41,113 nt of DNA, from positions 1-41,113 of the forward strand of contig JAHIVG010000025.1 in NCBI GenBank assembly GCA_018816705.1, in the 5' to 3' direction. This stretch comes from Nanobdellota archaeon (GTDB lineage Archaea; Nanobdellota; Nanobdellia; Woesearchaeales; JAHIVG01). Position 1 is the stretch's first letter. Each line of letters begins with the position of its first letter. The notes beneath the pieces were generated by a model. That model searched no databases and was not told the origin of the DNA. It worked only from the letters and a program-made list of their open reading frames with translations. The position numbers and the translations under genes are program-made. Below are positions 7,516 to 15,894 of the stretch, one piece after another.

Positions 7516-7865
7516 GATTAATCAGACTTAGATACGATAGATTAGACACATATGATATCGAGAAAGAATCACAGCTTATCGTTGAATAATATTATGAAGT
7601 GATTAAAGAGACCATCAATGCTCTAATGTTCATAAAAGGTTACAAGTCCCTCAGCCATAAGGCTCTGATTGATTACATTAAACAGGAACATGGAGATGAT
7701 TTCTCGACAGGAGAAATCTTCCTGATGGACAGGCTCCGCATCCTTCGGAACAAGGTGGTGTATGACGGGCAAGAGATCAGTCCCAATTTCATAAGGATGA
7801 ACCGTGGCAAGATAGAGAACATGATTAGGATACTGAACAGATTATGTAAGAAAAGATTAGACTAA
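7461..7865 (+). pseudogene. HEPN-domain toxin gene interrupted by an in-frame TAA
   Basis: Reading from ATG 7461 gives 42 codons (MDDLIRITPDKERAKGLLRL onward), a TAA at 7587-7589, then 91 further in-frame codons, among them the YYEVIKE and GYKSLSHKALIDYIKQEHGD segments and ending CKKRLD. Together they make a 134-residue HEPN domain of normal length in one frame, so the TAA is a single-codon interruption. The segment RILRNKVVYDG lies where the RNase R-x4-6-H motif is usual, but has Y instead of H. A GTG at 7599 could restart translation, but no ribosome-binding site precedes it. The gene may be inactivated, read through, or hit by a sequence error. The 3' end overlaps the convergent aminopeptidase gene by 9 bp. 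Confidence 0.75.
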
Positions 7866-8921
7866 GAATTTCCCATCTTTCTGTATCACTTTACCGTCGA
7901 CGGTGACCTTCCCGCCATTTCTCAGGTCCTTTATCATGTCCCAGTGGATGGCGGACTGATTTGTTCCGCCACACTCCTTATAGGCCATGCCCAAGGCGAG
8001 GTGTATGGTGCCGCCGATCTTCTCGTCGAATAGTATCTGCTTGACATGAGTCTTTATGTTGTAGTTGGTGCCGATGCCCAGCTCGCCGAGATAGCCCGAT
8101 CCATTGTCTGTGGCTATCAATGTCTTCAGGAACTTCTCGTTCTTGGCTGCCGTCGCCTTCACCACCTTGCCCTTCTTGAACTCAAGAATGACGTCGTCCA
8201 CCTCCCTTCCGGCATAGATGGCTGGGAAAGTATAGCGTATCCTCCCTTCGGTCTTGGTCTCGACAGGGGCTGTGAAGACCTCTCCGTCCGGCATGTTGTG
8301 GCTGCCTGCACTGTTTATCGCTTTCCTGCCGGTTATGTCCAGGGTTATGTCGGTGTCCTCTCCGGTTATCCTCACTTCCGAGCCCTTGTCCAGGATCGCC
8401 CTCAGCTTCTCGTACCTCTTGGATAGTTGCTTCCAGTCCAGGTCCACTGACTTGAAGACGAAGTCCTCGAACTCTGACAAGGACATGTCGGCTTCTTGGG
8501 CCGAAGCATTTGTGGGAAAATGGAATATCACCCACCTGGTCTTCTCTACGCGCCAGTCTGATATCCTCTTGATGGTCTTCCTTCTCAGGCTGAGCTTCTT
8601 CGGGTCCGTGTTGGTGAGCTCTCTCGTGTTTTCTGGTGCGCCGATGTATATGACTGCGTCTGTGCGTTTTATCTCAAAGAACTCTTCCTCTGGAAAATGG
8701 CTGAGCTGATCCTTATTCGCATATTTATAATATGTGTATCCATGTCCTGACACTGAGAACTTCAGCTTCGGCAGCGCACCCCTCAGCAGGCAGAGCCTGT
8801 AGCATTCCAGCGCCATGTCCTTGGCTGCCACGTCTGAATAGATTATCACCCTCTCTCCCTTCTTCACTTTAGTAGAATAATCCACAAGCGTCTTCGCAGC
8901 CTTGGCTATGCGTTGGTCCAT
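7857..8921 (-). CDS. M29 family metallo-aminopeptidase
   Basis: 354 aa from ATG 8921. The protein matches the M29 (AmpS/thermophilic aminopeptidase T) family: N-terminal DQRIAKAAKTLVDYSTKVKKGERVII, a central ITGEDTDITLDITGRKAINSAG block, NMPDGEVFTAPVE, and the metal-site region with GELGIGTNY, HLALGMAY and the HWDMI segment near the C-terminus. These enzymes are dimeric two-metal exopeptidases that remove N-terminal residues. An upstream in-frame extension is rejected because a TATA element (TATATAAAG region, 8944-8952) lies about 25 nt before ATG 8921. The family and length are typical. Confidence 0.92.
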   Translation of the reverse strand: MDQRIAKAAKTLVDYSTKVKKGERVIIYSDVAAKDMALECYRLCLLRGALPKLKFSVSGHGYTYYKYANKDQLSHFPEEEFFEIKRTDAVIYIGAPENTRELTNTDPKKLSLRRKTIKRISDWRVEKTRWVIFHFPTNASAQEADMSLSEFEDFVFKSVDLDWKQLSKRYEKLRAILDKGSEVRITGEDTDITLDITGRKAINSAGSHNMPDGEVFTAPVETKTEGRIRYTFPAIYAGREVDDVILEFKKGKVVKATAAKNEKFLKTLIATDNGSGYLGELGIGTNYNIKTHVKQILFDEKIGGTIHLALGMAYKECGGTNQSAIHWDMIKDLRNGGKVTVDGKVIQKDGKFLV

Positions 8922-9019
8922 GAGTAAAATCCTGGTCTTCGGGTATATAAAGTTTGTTATTGGGCTCAACGGCTGCTTTCGGGGCAATATTTAAAAAGCG
9001 GACAGGATTAGTTGATGCC

Positions 9020-9727
9020 ATGCTCCCAAAATCCAAAGCCGCAAGCTTAAGGGACAGGAACATCGCGCTCACCAAGAAGGACATCCGCGAGTCCGTGACC
9101 CCGGATCAGATGATCATCCAGGCGCTCTACAGCTATGACGAGCTGACCAAGATAGCCCATAACCTGGCTGGCCGCATCCGCGGCTGGTTCTCGCTCACAA
9201 ATCCCGAACTGGAGCACAGGATCAGCGACAACCGGGCCTTCGTGGAGCAGGTGCTGGAGAAGGAGACCAAGAGTGCCATGGGCGCCAGGTTCTCTGATCC
9301 TGACATGAAGCAGCTCAAGGAGCTGGCAAAGTCATGCCTGAGCATATTTCAGGAACAGGAGAAGCTGATAATATACATCGACACCTTGATGAAGAGACAT
9401 ATGCCGAATGTCTTCGTCCTCGTCGGAGGGAAGCTCGGTGCGAGACTGCTTTCCATGGCTGGGTCATCCAAGAAGCTCGCCCGGATGCCTGCATCGACCA
9501 TACAGCTGCTCGGCGCTGAGAAAGCCTTGTTCCGCCACCTGATCAACAAGAAGGTAAAACCTCCGAAACACGGCGTCCTCCATGAGCATCCTCTGGTGCA
9601 GAAGGCTGACCGGAATAGGAGAGGGAAGATTGCACGGACATTGGCTGACAAGCTTGCCATCGCTGCAAAAGTGGATTATTTCGGCGGGAAGTTCATGGGA
9701 GACAAGCTCCTGAAGATGATAAGATGA
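9020..9727 (+). CDS. Short Nop5/Nop56-like box C/D sRNP protein
   Basis: 235 aa from ATG 9020. It begins directly in the segment before the coiled coil (LRDRNIALTKKDIRESVTPDQMIIQA) and continues through the Nop domain (HMPNVFVLVGGKLGARLLSMAGSSKKLARMPASTIQLLGAEKALFRHL, then KHGVLHEHPLVQ), which binds L7Ae and the kink-turn RNA. Usual archaeal Nop5 is about 350-400 aa and has an extra N-terminal domain of about 120 residues that binds fibrillarin. That domain is absent. The TATA box TATTTAAAAA (8988-8996), 24 nt before ATG 9020, supports the short start. The stop overlaps the start of fibrillarin by 4 bp (ATGA). Confidence 0.9.
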   Translation: MLPKSKAASLRDRNIALTKKDIRESVTPDQMIIQALYSYDELTKIAHNLAGRIRGWFSLTNPELEHRISDNRAFVEQVLEKETKSAMGARFSDPDMKQLKELAKSCLSIFQEQEKLIIYIDTLMKRHMPNVFVLVGGKLGARLLSMAGSSKKLARMPASTIQLLGAEKALFRHLINKKVKPPKHGVLHEHPLVQKADRNRRGKIARTLADKLAIAAKVDYFGGKFMGDKLLKMIR

Positions 9728-10395
9728 AACAGAAGAAGTTCGACGGGATATTCGAGAATGGGAACAGGCTTTACACTAAGAACCTGGTCAGAGGCAGCGT
9801 TTATGGCGAGAGACTCTTCAAGGAAGGCAAGCATGAGTACCGTGAGTGGGATCCGAAGCGGAGCAAGCTCTCTGCCGCGATAATGAAGGGCGCTTCGCAA
9901 ATAGGACTAAGGGAGCATCACGTCGTGCTCTACTTGGGTGCCTCGACCGGCACGACCCCATCTCACATCTCCGACATCGTCGGCAACCGGGGATTTGTCT
10001 TCGCGCTGGACTTCGCTCCGAGGATGGTCAGGAAGCTTGTCTTCCTGTGCGAGCAGCGCAAGAACATGGCGCCCCTGCTCGCAAATGCATCAGAGCCGGA
10101 CACCTACCAGGACAGGATCACCATGGTGGATTATGTCTATCAGGACATCGCCCAGCGCGACCAGCTCAGGATCTTCCTGCTGAACTGCTCCCGCTTCCTC
10201 GAGAAGGGTGGCTTCGCCGCTCTCTGCGTCAAGGCACGCTCGGTCGACGTCGCCAGGCGGCCGAAAGACATCTTCTTAGAGACCAGGAAGGAGCTGGAGA
10301 AGCACCTCACTATAATCGACTACCGCGAGCTGGATCCTTTCGAAAAGGATCATTGCATCTTCATCTGCAAGAAGACCAGGGACCTTCATCTGTAG
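9724..10395 (+). CDS. flpA: Fibrillarin-like rRNA/tRNA 2'-O-methyltransferase
   Basis: 223-aa SAM-dependent methyltransferase, the catalytic subunit of box C/D guide RNPs. Seen: N-terminal FENGNRLYTKNLVRGSVYGE, EYREWDPKRSKLSAAI, the SAM-binding loop LYLGASTGTTPSHISDIV (about 69-86), the FALDFAPRMVR motif, VDYVYQDIAQ and the C-terminal FEKDHCIF. All are classical fibrillarin blocks and the length is typical. It is translationally coupled to the short nop5 by an ATGA overlap, so the two are made together even though the usual fibrillarin-binding domain of Nop5 is missing. Confidence 0.96.
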   Translation: MKQKKFDGIFENGNRLYTKNLVRGSVYGERLFKEGKHEYREWDPKRSKLSAAIMKGASQIGLREHHVVLYLGASTGTTPSHISDIVGNRGFVFALDFAPRMVRKLVFLCEQRKNMAPLLANASEPDTYQDRITMVDYVYQDIAQRDQLRIFLLNCSRFLEKGGFAALCVKARSVDVARRPKDIFLETRKELEKHLTIIDYRELDPFEKDHCIFICKKTRDLHL

Positions 10396-11339
10396 ACCAT
10401 CGCCCTGGAGTCTATCCTTCTGTCCAGCACACCCTTATGGTATAGTATCTCTGCAACATTTTCCAGGTCCTCGACGTTGATATCATCAGACTTTGAGTAG
10501 ACCGGTGGTTTCATCCCGGTTATAAGCTCGGGCTTGTATCCTGTCCATTTTGCCATTATCAGCATCGACTCTTCAGGATTTGTCTGGATGAAATCAATGG
10601 CCTTGTCTGTCGCCGACATAATCCTCTTGGCCGCCCAGGGATTCATGCCTGCGAACTCTGCTGAGATCACGCTGGAGCCGAAGGTCTTTGCGAAATTAGC
10701 CAGTGGTTCCTCGTAGATGATCCTTCCTATCCCCTTGTTCAGGCCGAATGTGCAGACTGGCTCTACGGTGACTAAAGCATCTACCTGGCCTGACTCCAGT
10801 GCAGGAAGCTGGAGGTTCGGTGCGATCTGCATCACTGTTATGTCTTCCAATCCGAGGCCTGCGATTGCGATAGTCGCTTCGATCCATAGGGGTGGGAAAG
10901 AGCCTGGCATCGTACCTATCGATGCATCCTCCAAGTCCTCCAGTCCATGGATACCAGAACCTTCTTTGACCATTACGCAGGTGAACAGGTTCCCTTTGGC
11001 TATGTCGACTGTGTTGAATATCTTGATGCTCCCTGGTGACTGTTCCTCCATGCTGTATACAGTCTGCAGGTTGGCTGCTCCGATCGCAGCGTCGATGTGC
11101 CCTGACACGACCGCCCCGAGCATCTGGTTGGTGGAGTCGAACACCACAGACCTCACTTCAAGTCCTTCAGCCTCATAATATCCGTTCTCCATCGCGACGA
11201 AGAACGGGATGTAGCCGAGGTGTTTCTTGTAGCCTATGCTTACTCCAGCGTTGTCTTCCGGCATCCCCAAGAAGAATACCAAGGCAGCCGCAAATATCAG
11301 GACCGCCCATAAGAGAAAAAATTTCGTTTTTGTCTTCAT
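10386..11339 (-). CDS. ABC transporter substrate-binding protein (NMT1/SsuA/TauA-like)
   Basis: About 317 aa. A hydrophobic N-terminal segment (FFLLWAVLIFAAALVFFLG) without a lipobox Cys indicates a membrane-anchored or exported binding protein. The body matches the nitrate/sulfonate/taurine/pyrimidine-precursor family: GYIPFFVAMENGYYEAEGLEV, SGHIDAAIGAANLQTVYS, and VDALVTVEPVCTFGLNKG. The start chosen is ATG 11339, preceded 5 nt earlier by a strong ribosome-binding site (GGAGGTG) located inside the end of the permease gene; a GTG at 11348 is less likely. Last gene of a three-gene operon. The substrate cannot be told from sequence. Confidence 0.9.
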   Translation of the reverse strand: MKTKTKFFLLWAVLIFAAALVFFLGMPEDNAGVSIGYKKHLGYIPFFVAMENGYYEAEGLEVRSVVFDSTNQMLGAVVSGHIDAAIGAANLQTVYSMEEQSPGSIKIFNTVDIAKGNLFTCVMVKEGSGIHGLEDLEDASIGTMPGSFPPLWIEATIAIAGLGLEDITVMQIAPNLQLPALESGQVDALVTVEPVCTFGLNKGIGRIIYEEPLANFAKTFGSSVISAEFAGMNPWAAKRIMSATDKAIDFIQTNPEESMLIMAKWTGYKPELITGMKPPVYSKSDDINVEDLENVAEILYHKGVLDRRIDSRAMVYR

Positions 11340-11344
11340 GCATT

Positions 11345-12076
11345 TCACCTCCAGTGAAATATCCTTTTTTCTAATCGGTCAAAGCCTAGGTTGAGAGTGA
11401 AACCGATGAGGCCGAGTACGATGAGTATGGCGAACATCGAGGCTGTGTCGAACTGGAACTGGCTGGTGACGATCATGCTGCCCAGGCCGTGGCCTGTGCC
11501 CAATAGCATCTCTGTCACTACTATCACCAGTATGGAGAAAGAGATAGCGATCCTCAGACCGGTGAATATGTAAGGGCTGGCTTCGGGTATGATCACCTTG
11601 GTGAAGAAATCAAGCCTGGTCATCCTGTACAATTCCGCCATGTTCTTCCTCAGCTTTGACGAGTTTATCACGCCGTATTTGGTGTTGATTATGATTATTG
11701 GGATCCCGACGTAGATGGCGACGAGAACCCTTGAGATGTCGGACACGCCGAACAGCAATATGAAAAGGGGGAACAGTGTTATCCCTGGTATGGAGCGCAT
11801 GAAATCGATCAACGCCTCGCTGGATGTGTCCAGTATCCGGTAATAGCCTATCAGGATGCCGATTATGGTCCCGAGGACCAATGATATCAGGAATGCTATC
11901 GATATTCTCATGAAGGTCATGCCCAGGCTACCCAAGAATTCATAGCCGAAATCTGCAAAGGCCTCAGCCACATCCTGTATAGGTGGCACGACGAGCGGGT
12001 CATATATCATCGAGAACACCAGCCAGATCAGGAGTGCGATGCCGAATCCGATGAATCCGTGATATCTAGAACTCAT
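11345..12076 (-). CDS. ABC transporter permease (SsuC/TauC-like)
   Basis: 243-aa inner-membrane permease of the BPD type with about six hydrophobic segments. The coupling loop that contacts the ATPase is the EALIDFMRSIPGITLFPLFILLFGVSD region, and a typical C-terminal EASPYIFTGLRIAISFSILVIVVTEML block follows. It pairs with the adjacent ATPase and binding protein. Its start overlaps the 3' end of the ATPase gene by 11 bp and its 3' end carries the ribosome-binding site of the binding-protein gene, so the three are a coupled operon. Confidence 0.92.
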   Translation of the reverse strand: MSSRYHGFIGFGIALLIWLVFSMIYDPLVVPPIQDVAEAFADFGYEFLGSLGMTFMRISIAFLISLVLGTIIGILIGYYRILDTSSEALIDFMRSIPGITLFPLFILLFGVSDISRVLVAIYVGIPIIIINTKYGVINSSKLRKNMAELYRMTRLDFFTKVIIPEASPYIFTGLRIAISFSILVIVVTEMLLGTGHGLGSMIVTSQFQFDTASMFAILIVLGLIGFTLNLGFDRLEKRIFHWR

Positions 12077-12782
12077 TCAGTATCCGCCTCTTGATGCCGA
12101 TGAATCTCTCATGTGTCATGATGCCATGATTCCTGTCGCTCGGCAGATTTACATCGATTATCCTTTTCACTCTCGTCGGCTTGTCAGACAGTATGATGAC
12201 CTTGTCGGCCATGTATATTGCCTCGTCAATGGAATGAGAGATCATGACCATGGTCGGCCTATACCTTCTCCACAGCTTCAATACAGTATTTTGCATCTTT
12301 CTTGCCATGTGGAAATCCAGCTCCTTGAACGGTTCGTCGAGCAGGATCATGTCAGACCTGTTCGTCAGCGCCCGGGCGATCAGCAGGAGCTGGCACATGC
12401 CCCCCGAGAGCTGGTACGGAAAATTGTGCTGGTAATCTTTGAGCTTGGTGATCTCCATCAATGCTGAGACTATCCTGCTGTCAGCGTTCTTGCCTGGAAA
12501 GGTCATGTTTGACCTTACGCTCAGCCAGGGCAACAGCATCTCTTCCGGGTGCTGCCCGACATAGCCTATCGTGGAGAAGTTCCTCTTGATCCTGCCGGAA
12601 TGCCCCTCCAGGCCGGCAATGGCCTTCAATAAAGTGGTCTTCCCGCAGCCGTTCGGCCCGAGGATGCACACGAACTCCCCCTTACGGATCTTCAGGTCGA
12701 TGCCATCGAATATAGCTCTTTGTGAGTAGACCTTGTTGAAATCCTTGATGATTACAGATGTTTGTTCACCCACAATTCCCAC
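12066..12782 (-). CDS. ABC transporter ATPase (SsuB/TauB-like)
   Basis: 238 aa. Walker A LGPNGCGKTTLLKA (about 40-53), Q-loop YVGQHPEEMLLPW, ABC signature LSGGMCQLLLIARAL, Walker B MILLDEPFKELD and the H-loop MISHSIDEAIYMAD are all intact. It powers the importer formed with the next two genes. The first codon is GTG 12782; a second GTG at 12773, preceded by GGTG, is an alternative. A TATA-like element on the minus strand (12811-12818) lies about 29-36 nt upstream. First gene of the operon, divergent from the TrmB regulator. Confidence 0.92.
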   Translation of the reverse strand: MGIVGEQTSVIIKDFNKVYSQRAIFDGIDLKIRKGEFVCILGPNGCGKTTLLKAIAGLEGHSGRIKRNFSTIGYVGQHPEEMLLPWLSVRSNMTFPGKNADSRIVSALMEITKLKDYQHNFPYQLSGGMCQLLLIARALTNRSDMILLDEPFKELDFHMARKMQNTVLKLWRRYRPTMVMISHSIDEAIYMADKVIILSDKPTRVKRIIDVNLPSDRNHGIMTHERFIGIKRRILNEF

Positions 12783-12872
12783 CTTATTGTTATCACTAAG
12801 TAGTAAACCATATATAAATTATTGTAATAACATTATATTATGACAACTTTTATAAACATTTAAACCAGCCTG
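12783..12872. promoter_or_regulatory. Divergent promoter region with repeated TTATTGT sites
   Basis: Within 90 bp are a minus-strand TATA (TATATAAA region, 12811-12818) for the ABC operon, a plus-strand TATA (TTTATAAA, 12849-12856) for the TrmB gene, and two similar sites starting TTATTGT at 12784 and 12819. The second is a 12-bp palindrome (TTATTGTAATAA, 12819-12830). One overlaps the expected ABC transcription start and the other lies between the two promoters, as expected for a regulator's operators. Confidence 0.5.
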
Positions 12873-13622
12873 ATGGCCATGGACATCAACACCCTCTTAA
12901 GAGAGCTCGGCCTCACGAACAACGAGGTCAAGACCTACCTGGCATTGATGGAGCTCGGCTCTGTGCCAGCAGGCCTGTTGATCAAGCGCTTGGGGATGCA
13001 CCGCGCCGCAGTCTACAACCTCCTCGACCTTCTCATCGACAAGGGCCTTGTGCATTATGTCATCCAGGCCAATCGGAAAAACTTCGAGGCCCAGCCTGCA
13101 AAAAGATTGTTCGAGCTGATCGGATCAAAGAAAAACAAACTTGAAGCTCAGGAAAACCAGCTGAAAAAGCTCCTTCCTGAGCTTGAGCTGAGAAGGGAGC
13201 TCTCAAAAGAGAGCCAGGAAGGCACTGTCTATAAGGGGAAGAAAGGCCTGAAATCTGTGTTCGAGGACATCCTGACATGCAATACAGATTTTCTTGTCTT
13301 GGGTGCGACTGGCAGATTCAAGGAGATATTCGGCGCCTATTACTTGCACTGGCAGGACAGGAGGGAGAAGAAGAGGATCAAGCAGAGGATCATCTACTCG
13401 GACACAGTCAGGAAGCATAAGAGGGAGAAGACCCTGAAGCATGCCGAGATCAGATACTTAAGAGAACGTCAGATGCCCCCCTCGACTACCTTCATCTACA
13501 ACGACAAGGTCGCATTGATCCTCTGGTCTGAAGTCCCGATGGCGTTCGTCATAAGGTCCTCAGATGTCGCTGACTCTTACAGGATATTCTTCGACCTGCT
13601 CTGGAAGACCGGGAAAAAATAA
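12873..13622 (+). CDS. TrmB-family transcriptional regulator
   Basis: 249 aa. The N-terminal winged helix of the TrmB type (LLRELGLTNNEVKTYLALMELGSVPAGLLIKRLGMHRAAVYNLLDLLIDKGLV, about 5-62) is followed by a coiled-coil stretch (about 85-115) and a C-terminal phospholipase-D-like effector domain (from about 120) ending with the VALILWSEVPMAFVIRS strand pair. TrmB proteins sense sugars or other small molecules and repress or activate transporter genes. Its divergence from the ABC operon with candidate operators between them suggests that it controls that operon. ATG 12873 and ATG 12879 are both possible; the TATA box fits either. Confidence 0.88.
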   Translation: MAMDINTLLRELGLTNNEVKTYLALMELGSVPAGLLIKRLGMHRAAVYNLLDLLIDKGLVHYVIQANRKNFEAQPAKRLFELIGSKKNKLEAQENQLKKLLPELELRRELSKESQEGTVYKGKKGLKSVFEDILTCNTDFLVLGATGRFKEIFGAYYLHWQDRREKKRIKQRIIYSDTVRKHKREKTLKHAEIRYLRERQMPPSTTFIYNDKVALILWSEVPMAFVIRSSDVADSYRIFFDLLWKTGKK

Positions 13623-13623
13623 A

Positions 13624-14676
13624 TCATTCCTTCTTCACGAACAGCGTCTGCGTGGGGTAGGCGAACCCGATTCCTTCCTTCTCGAAGCGCCCCTTCAGCT
13701 CCAGGTTTATCCTCTCTTGGATGTCCATGTAGACGTTGTATTCCTTGGAGTCTATGTAATAGACGACCTCGTAGTTCAGGGAGAAGTTGCCGAACTCCTT
13801 GAAATGCACCCTGTCCAGGGAAGCGAGCTTGTTCTTGCTGATGATCTCCTTGACTATCTTCTTTATTCCCCGCAGCTTGGTTACCGGAGTGCTGTATTCC
13901 ACCCCAAAAGAGAATACGATGCGCCTCTTCTCCATCTTCTTGTAGTTGTTTATCCGCGAGGATGTCAGCTCCCTGTTGGACACCACCAGCTCCTGGCCCT
14001 GCAGGGTCTGTATCCTCGTGGTCTTGAGGCCGATGTACTTCACGATGCCCATGTCTGCGCCGATGATTATGAAGTCGCCCTCCTCGAACGGCTTGTCGAA
14101 GTAGATAGAGAACGAGCTGAACAGGTCCTCAAGTATGTTCTGCAGCGCGAATGCTATCGCTATGCCTCCCACGCCTATGCCTGCTATCAACGGCGTTATC
14201 TGCACGCCCATGTTCGAGAGCATCACAAGAATTGCGAGCAGCCACAGCACCGCCTTGACTATCCTTCCCAGCAGCACCACGACAGACCTTGCCTCGACAC
14301 CAGTCTCCTTCTGCCGCTTCTTGACCTCCTTGTCCACGAAATAGTCCACGACCCTTCCTGCCGCTCTCACCGTGAAGAAGCCCAATGCCACTATTGTGAC
14401 CAGCTTGATTATTGTTGATGCGATCGGCGGGATGGCGAGCATCCTGGAAACTAAGTGGATTGAGATTATCGCGTAGATATACCAAGGGAGCGCGTCCACT
14501 ATCCCCACGGCCAGGTCATCCACGTCGTTCTTCGACCTCTTGGCCACGTGCTTCAGCACCCTGATGATGTATATCTTGAATATCTTGATGGCCAGGACAG
14601 CCACCAGGACAATCCCGAGGAACACCATGTATTGCACGACGGTATTCCCCCCATAGTTTGTGTATAAGTCCACCAT
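13624..14676 (-). CDS. MscS-family mechanosensitive channel
   Basis: 350-aa membrane protein. Several N-terminal transmembrane helices lead to the pore-lining helix GIAIAFALQNILEDLFSSFSIYFDKPF, which is followed by the beta domain (EEGDFIIIGADMGIVKYIGLKTTRIQTLQGQELVVSN, SSRINNY) and a cytoplasmic alpha/beta domain. MscS channels release solutes when the membrane is stretched by osmotic downshock. The ATG is 12 nt after the stop of the TreT-like gene, with a GGGGGG run as ribosome-binding site, so it is the last gene of the sugar operon upstream. That context fits export of the same compatible solute. Confidence 0.93.
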   Translation of the reverse strand: MVDLYTNYGGNTVVQYMVFLGIVLVAVLAIKIFKIYIIRVLKHVAKRSKNDVDDLAVGIVDALPWYIYAIISIHLVSRMLAIPPIASTIIKLVTIVALGFFTVRAAGRVVDYFVDKEVKKRQKETGVEARSVVVLLGRIVKAVLWLLAILVMLSNMGVQITPLIAGIGVGGIAIAFALQNILEDLFSSFSIYFDKPFEEGDFIIIGADMGIVKYIGLKTTRIQTLQGQELVVSNRELTSSRINNYKKMEKRRIVFSFGVEYSTPVTKLRGIKKIVKEIISKNKLASLDRVHFKEFGNFSLNYEVVYYIDSKEYNVYMDIQERINLELKGRFEKEGIGFAYPTQTLFVKKE

Positions 14677-14688
14677 TCGTAATCCCCC

Positions 14689-15894
14689 CTAAACCTTGTA
14701 GTGTATTATGTGCTTCTTGAGCAGGGTTATATAATCCATCAGGTGCCTTGTTATCAGGAAGTTTTTCTTCACCACGTTGTGGCCGCGCTCACCCATCTGC
14801 TCCGCCCTCTTCGGGTTCTTGAGCAACGCGACGACTGCCCTCGCTGTGCTTTCCTCAGAGTTGACCAAGTAGCCGTTGTATCCGTTCTTTATCTGCAGGT
14901 GTATCCCTCCCACGTTCATCGCGACCACAGGTTTCTTCTTCCATAACGCTTCAGAAACTGTGAGCCCGAAGCCTTCCTTCAATGATTTCTGTATCACGAC
15001 TGCTGATGCCCTCTGCAGCGCATTCACAAGGGTGTCGTTCTCAAAGTTGATGACCTTTATGTCCTTGTCCCCTTTTGCGGCCTCCAAGACCTGCTCATAG
15101 AGCTTCTGGCCTTCTGGATCATCCGTTGCCATCGACCCGAGCAGCACCAGCCTGCAGTCCACCTTCTCGCGGATCATCCTGAAGGCCCTTATCACCCCAA
15201 GGGGGTCTTTCCACTTGTCGAACCTCGATATCTGGCTGATTATGGGCTTGTCGGTGTCGCAGCCGTACTTCTTCATGTACTTGTGGACCTTCCAGTCCGC
15301 CATTTCAATATTCTTGGTCGACAGCGGGTCTATCGAGGGGTAGATGACCTCTTGCGGCACCTTGAAGTTGTGCTTAAACGTGCTCTTGGATATGATTATC
15401 TTGTCATAGCGCTCGATGAAGGTCTTGAGGTAGTTCATGAGCACCCTGTTCGGCCTCGACAGGTCTATATGGCATCGCCATATCCATGGCTGGGTCTTCT
15501 TGTAGTAGTTTATCAGGGGCAATGGCTGCGGGTCGTGGACGATGACCGCGTCGTGGTGCGCTATGTGCGTGATTTCAGAATTGGTGCGGTTGACCTCGAG
15601 GTAAATCTTCTTCTTCATCGCTGTCAGGTTGATGTCCTCGCCTTGCAGCGCGTTGTGGAACTTCTTGGTGATGGAGAAGAAATCAGGACTCCCTTTCAGC
15701 AGCCTCCAGCCCATGTTTATTCCGAGGTCATTGAACAACGGAACAAGGCTGTTGAGCATCTCTGCGACCCCGCCGCCGTAATACGTGGAATTGATATGGA
15801 TGATGTGCTTCCCTTCCAGCGGCTTTGCCTCTTTCCTTATGCGCTCAAGCTGCCTTTCCCCGATTATTGGTAGATACTTGACAAGTCTTTTCAT
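14689..15894 (-). CDS. TreT-like glycosyltransferase (trehalose synthase, GT4)
   Basis: 401 aa from ATG 15894. The N-terminal half has the TreT hallmark HIINSTYYGGGVAEMLNSLVPL, then RLLKGSPDFFSITKKFHNALQG and the HDPQPLPL segment. The GT-B C-terminal half has the retaining GT4 E-x7-E region KEGFGLTVSEALWKKKPVVAMNVGGI. TreT joins NDP-glucose and glucose to form trehalose and can run in reverse. The start codon overlaps the stop of the GH15 gene (ATGA), so translation is coupled; a longer frame upstream is inside GH15 and is rejected. The exact sugar is inferred from family and from the GH15 trehalase-like neighbour. Confidence 0.88.
   Translation of the reverse strand: MKRLVKYLPIIGERQLERIRKEAKPLEGKHIIHINSTYYGGGVAEMLNSLVPLFNDLGINMGWRLLKGSPDFFSITKKFHNALQGEDINLTAMKKKIYLEVNRTNSEITHIAHHDAVIVHDPQPLPLINYYKKTQPWIWRCHIDLSRPNRVLMNYLKTFIERYDKIIISKSTFKHNFKVPQEVIYPSIDPLSTKNIEMADWKVHKYMKKYGCDTDKPIISQISRFDKWKDPLGVIRAFRMIREKVDCRLVLLGSMATDDPEGQKLYEQVLEAAKGDKDIKVINFENDTLVNALQRASAVVIQKSLKEGFGLTVSEALWKKKPVVAMNVGGIHLQIKNGYNGYLVNSEESTARAVVALLKNPKRAEQMGERGHNVVKKNFLITRHLMDYITLLKKHIIHYKV

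Noticed and set aside
7587-7589. Stop-codon reassignment in this genome
   Set aside because: TAA and TGA both end many intact genes in the window, including tightly overlapping ATGA junctions.
13564-14418. 284-codon plus-strand frame over the MscS gene
   Set aside because: It lies antisense to a clear MscS channel gene and its translation is low in complexity (L, V, H, D rich).
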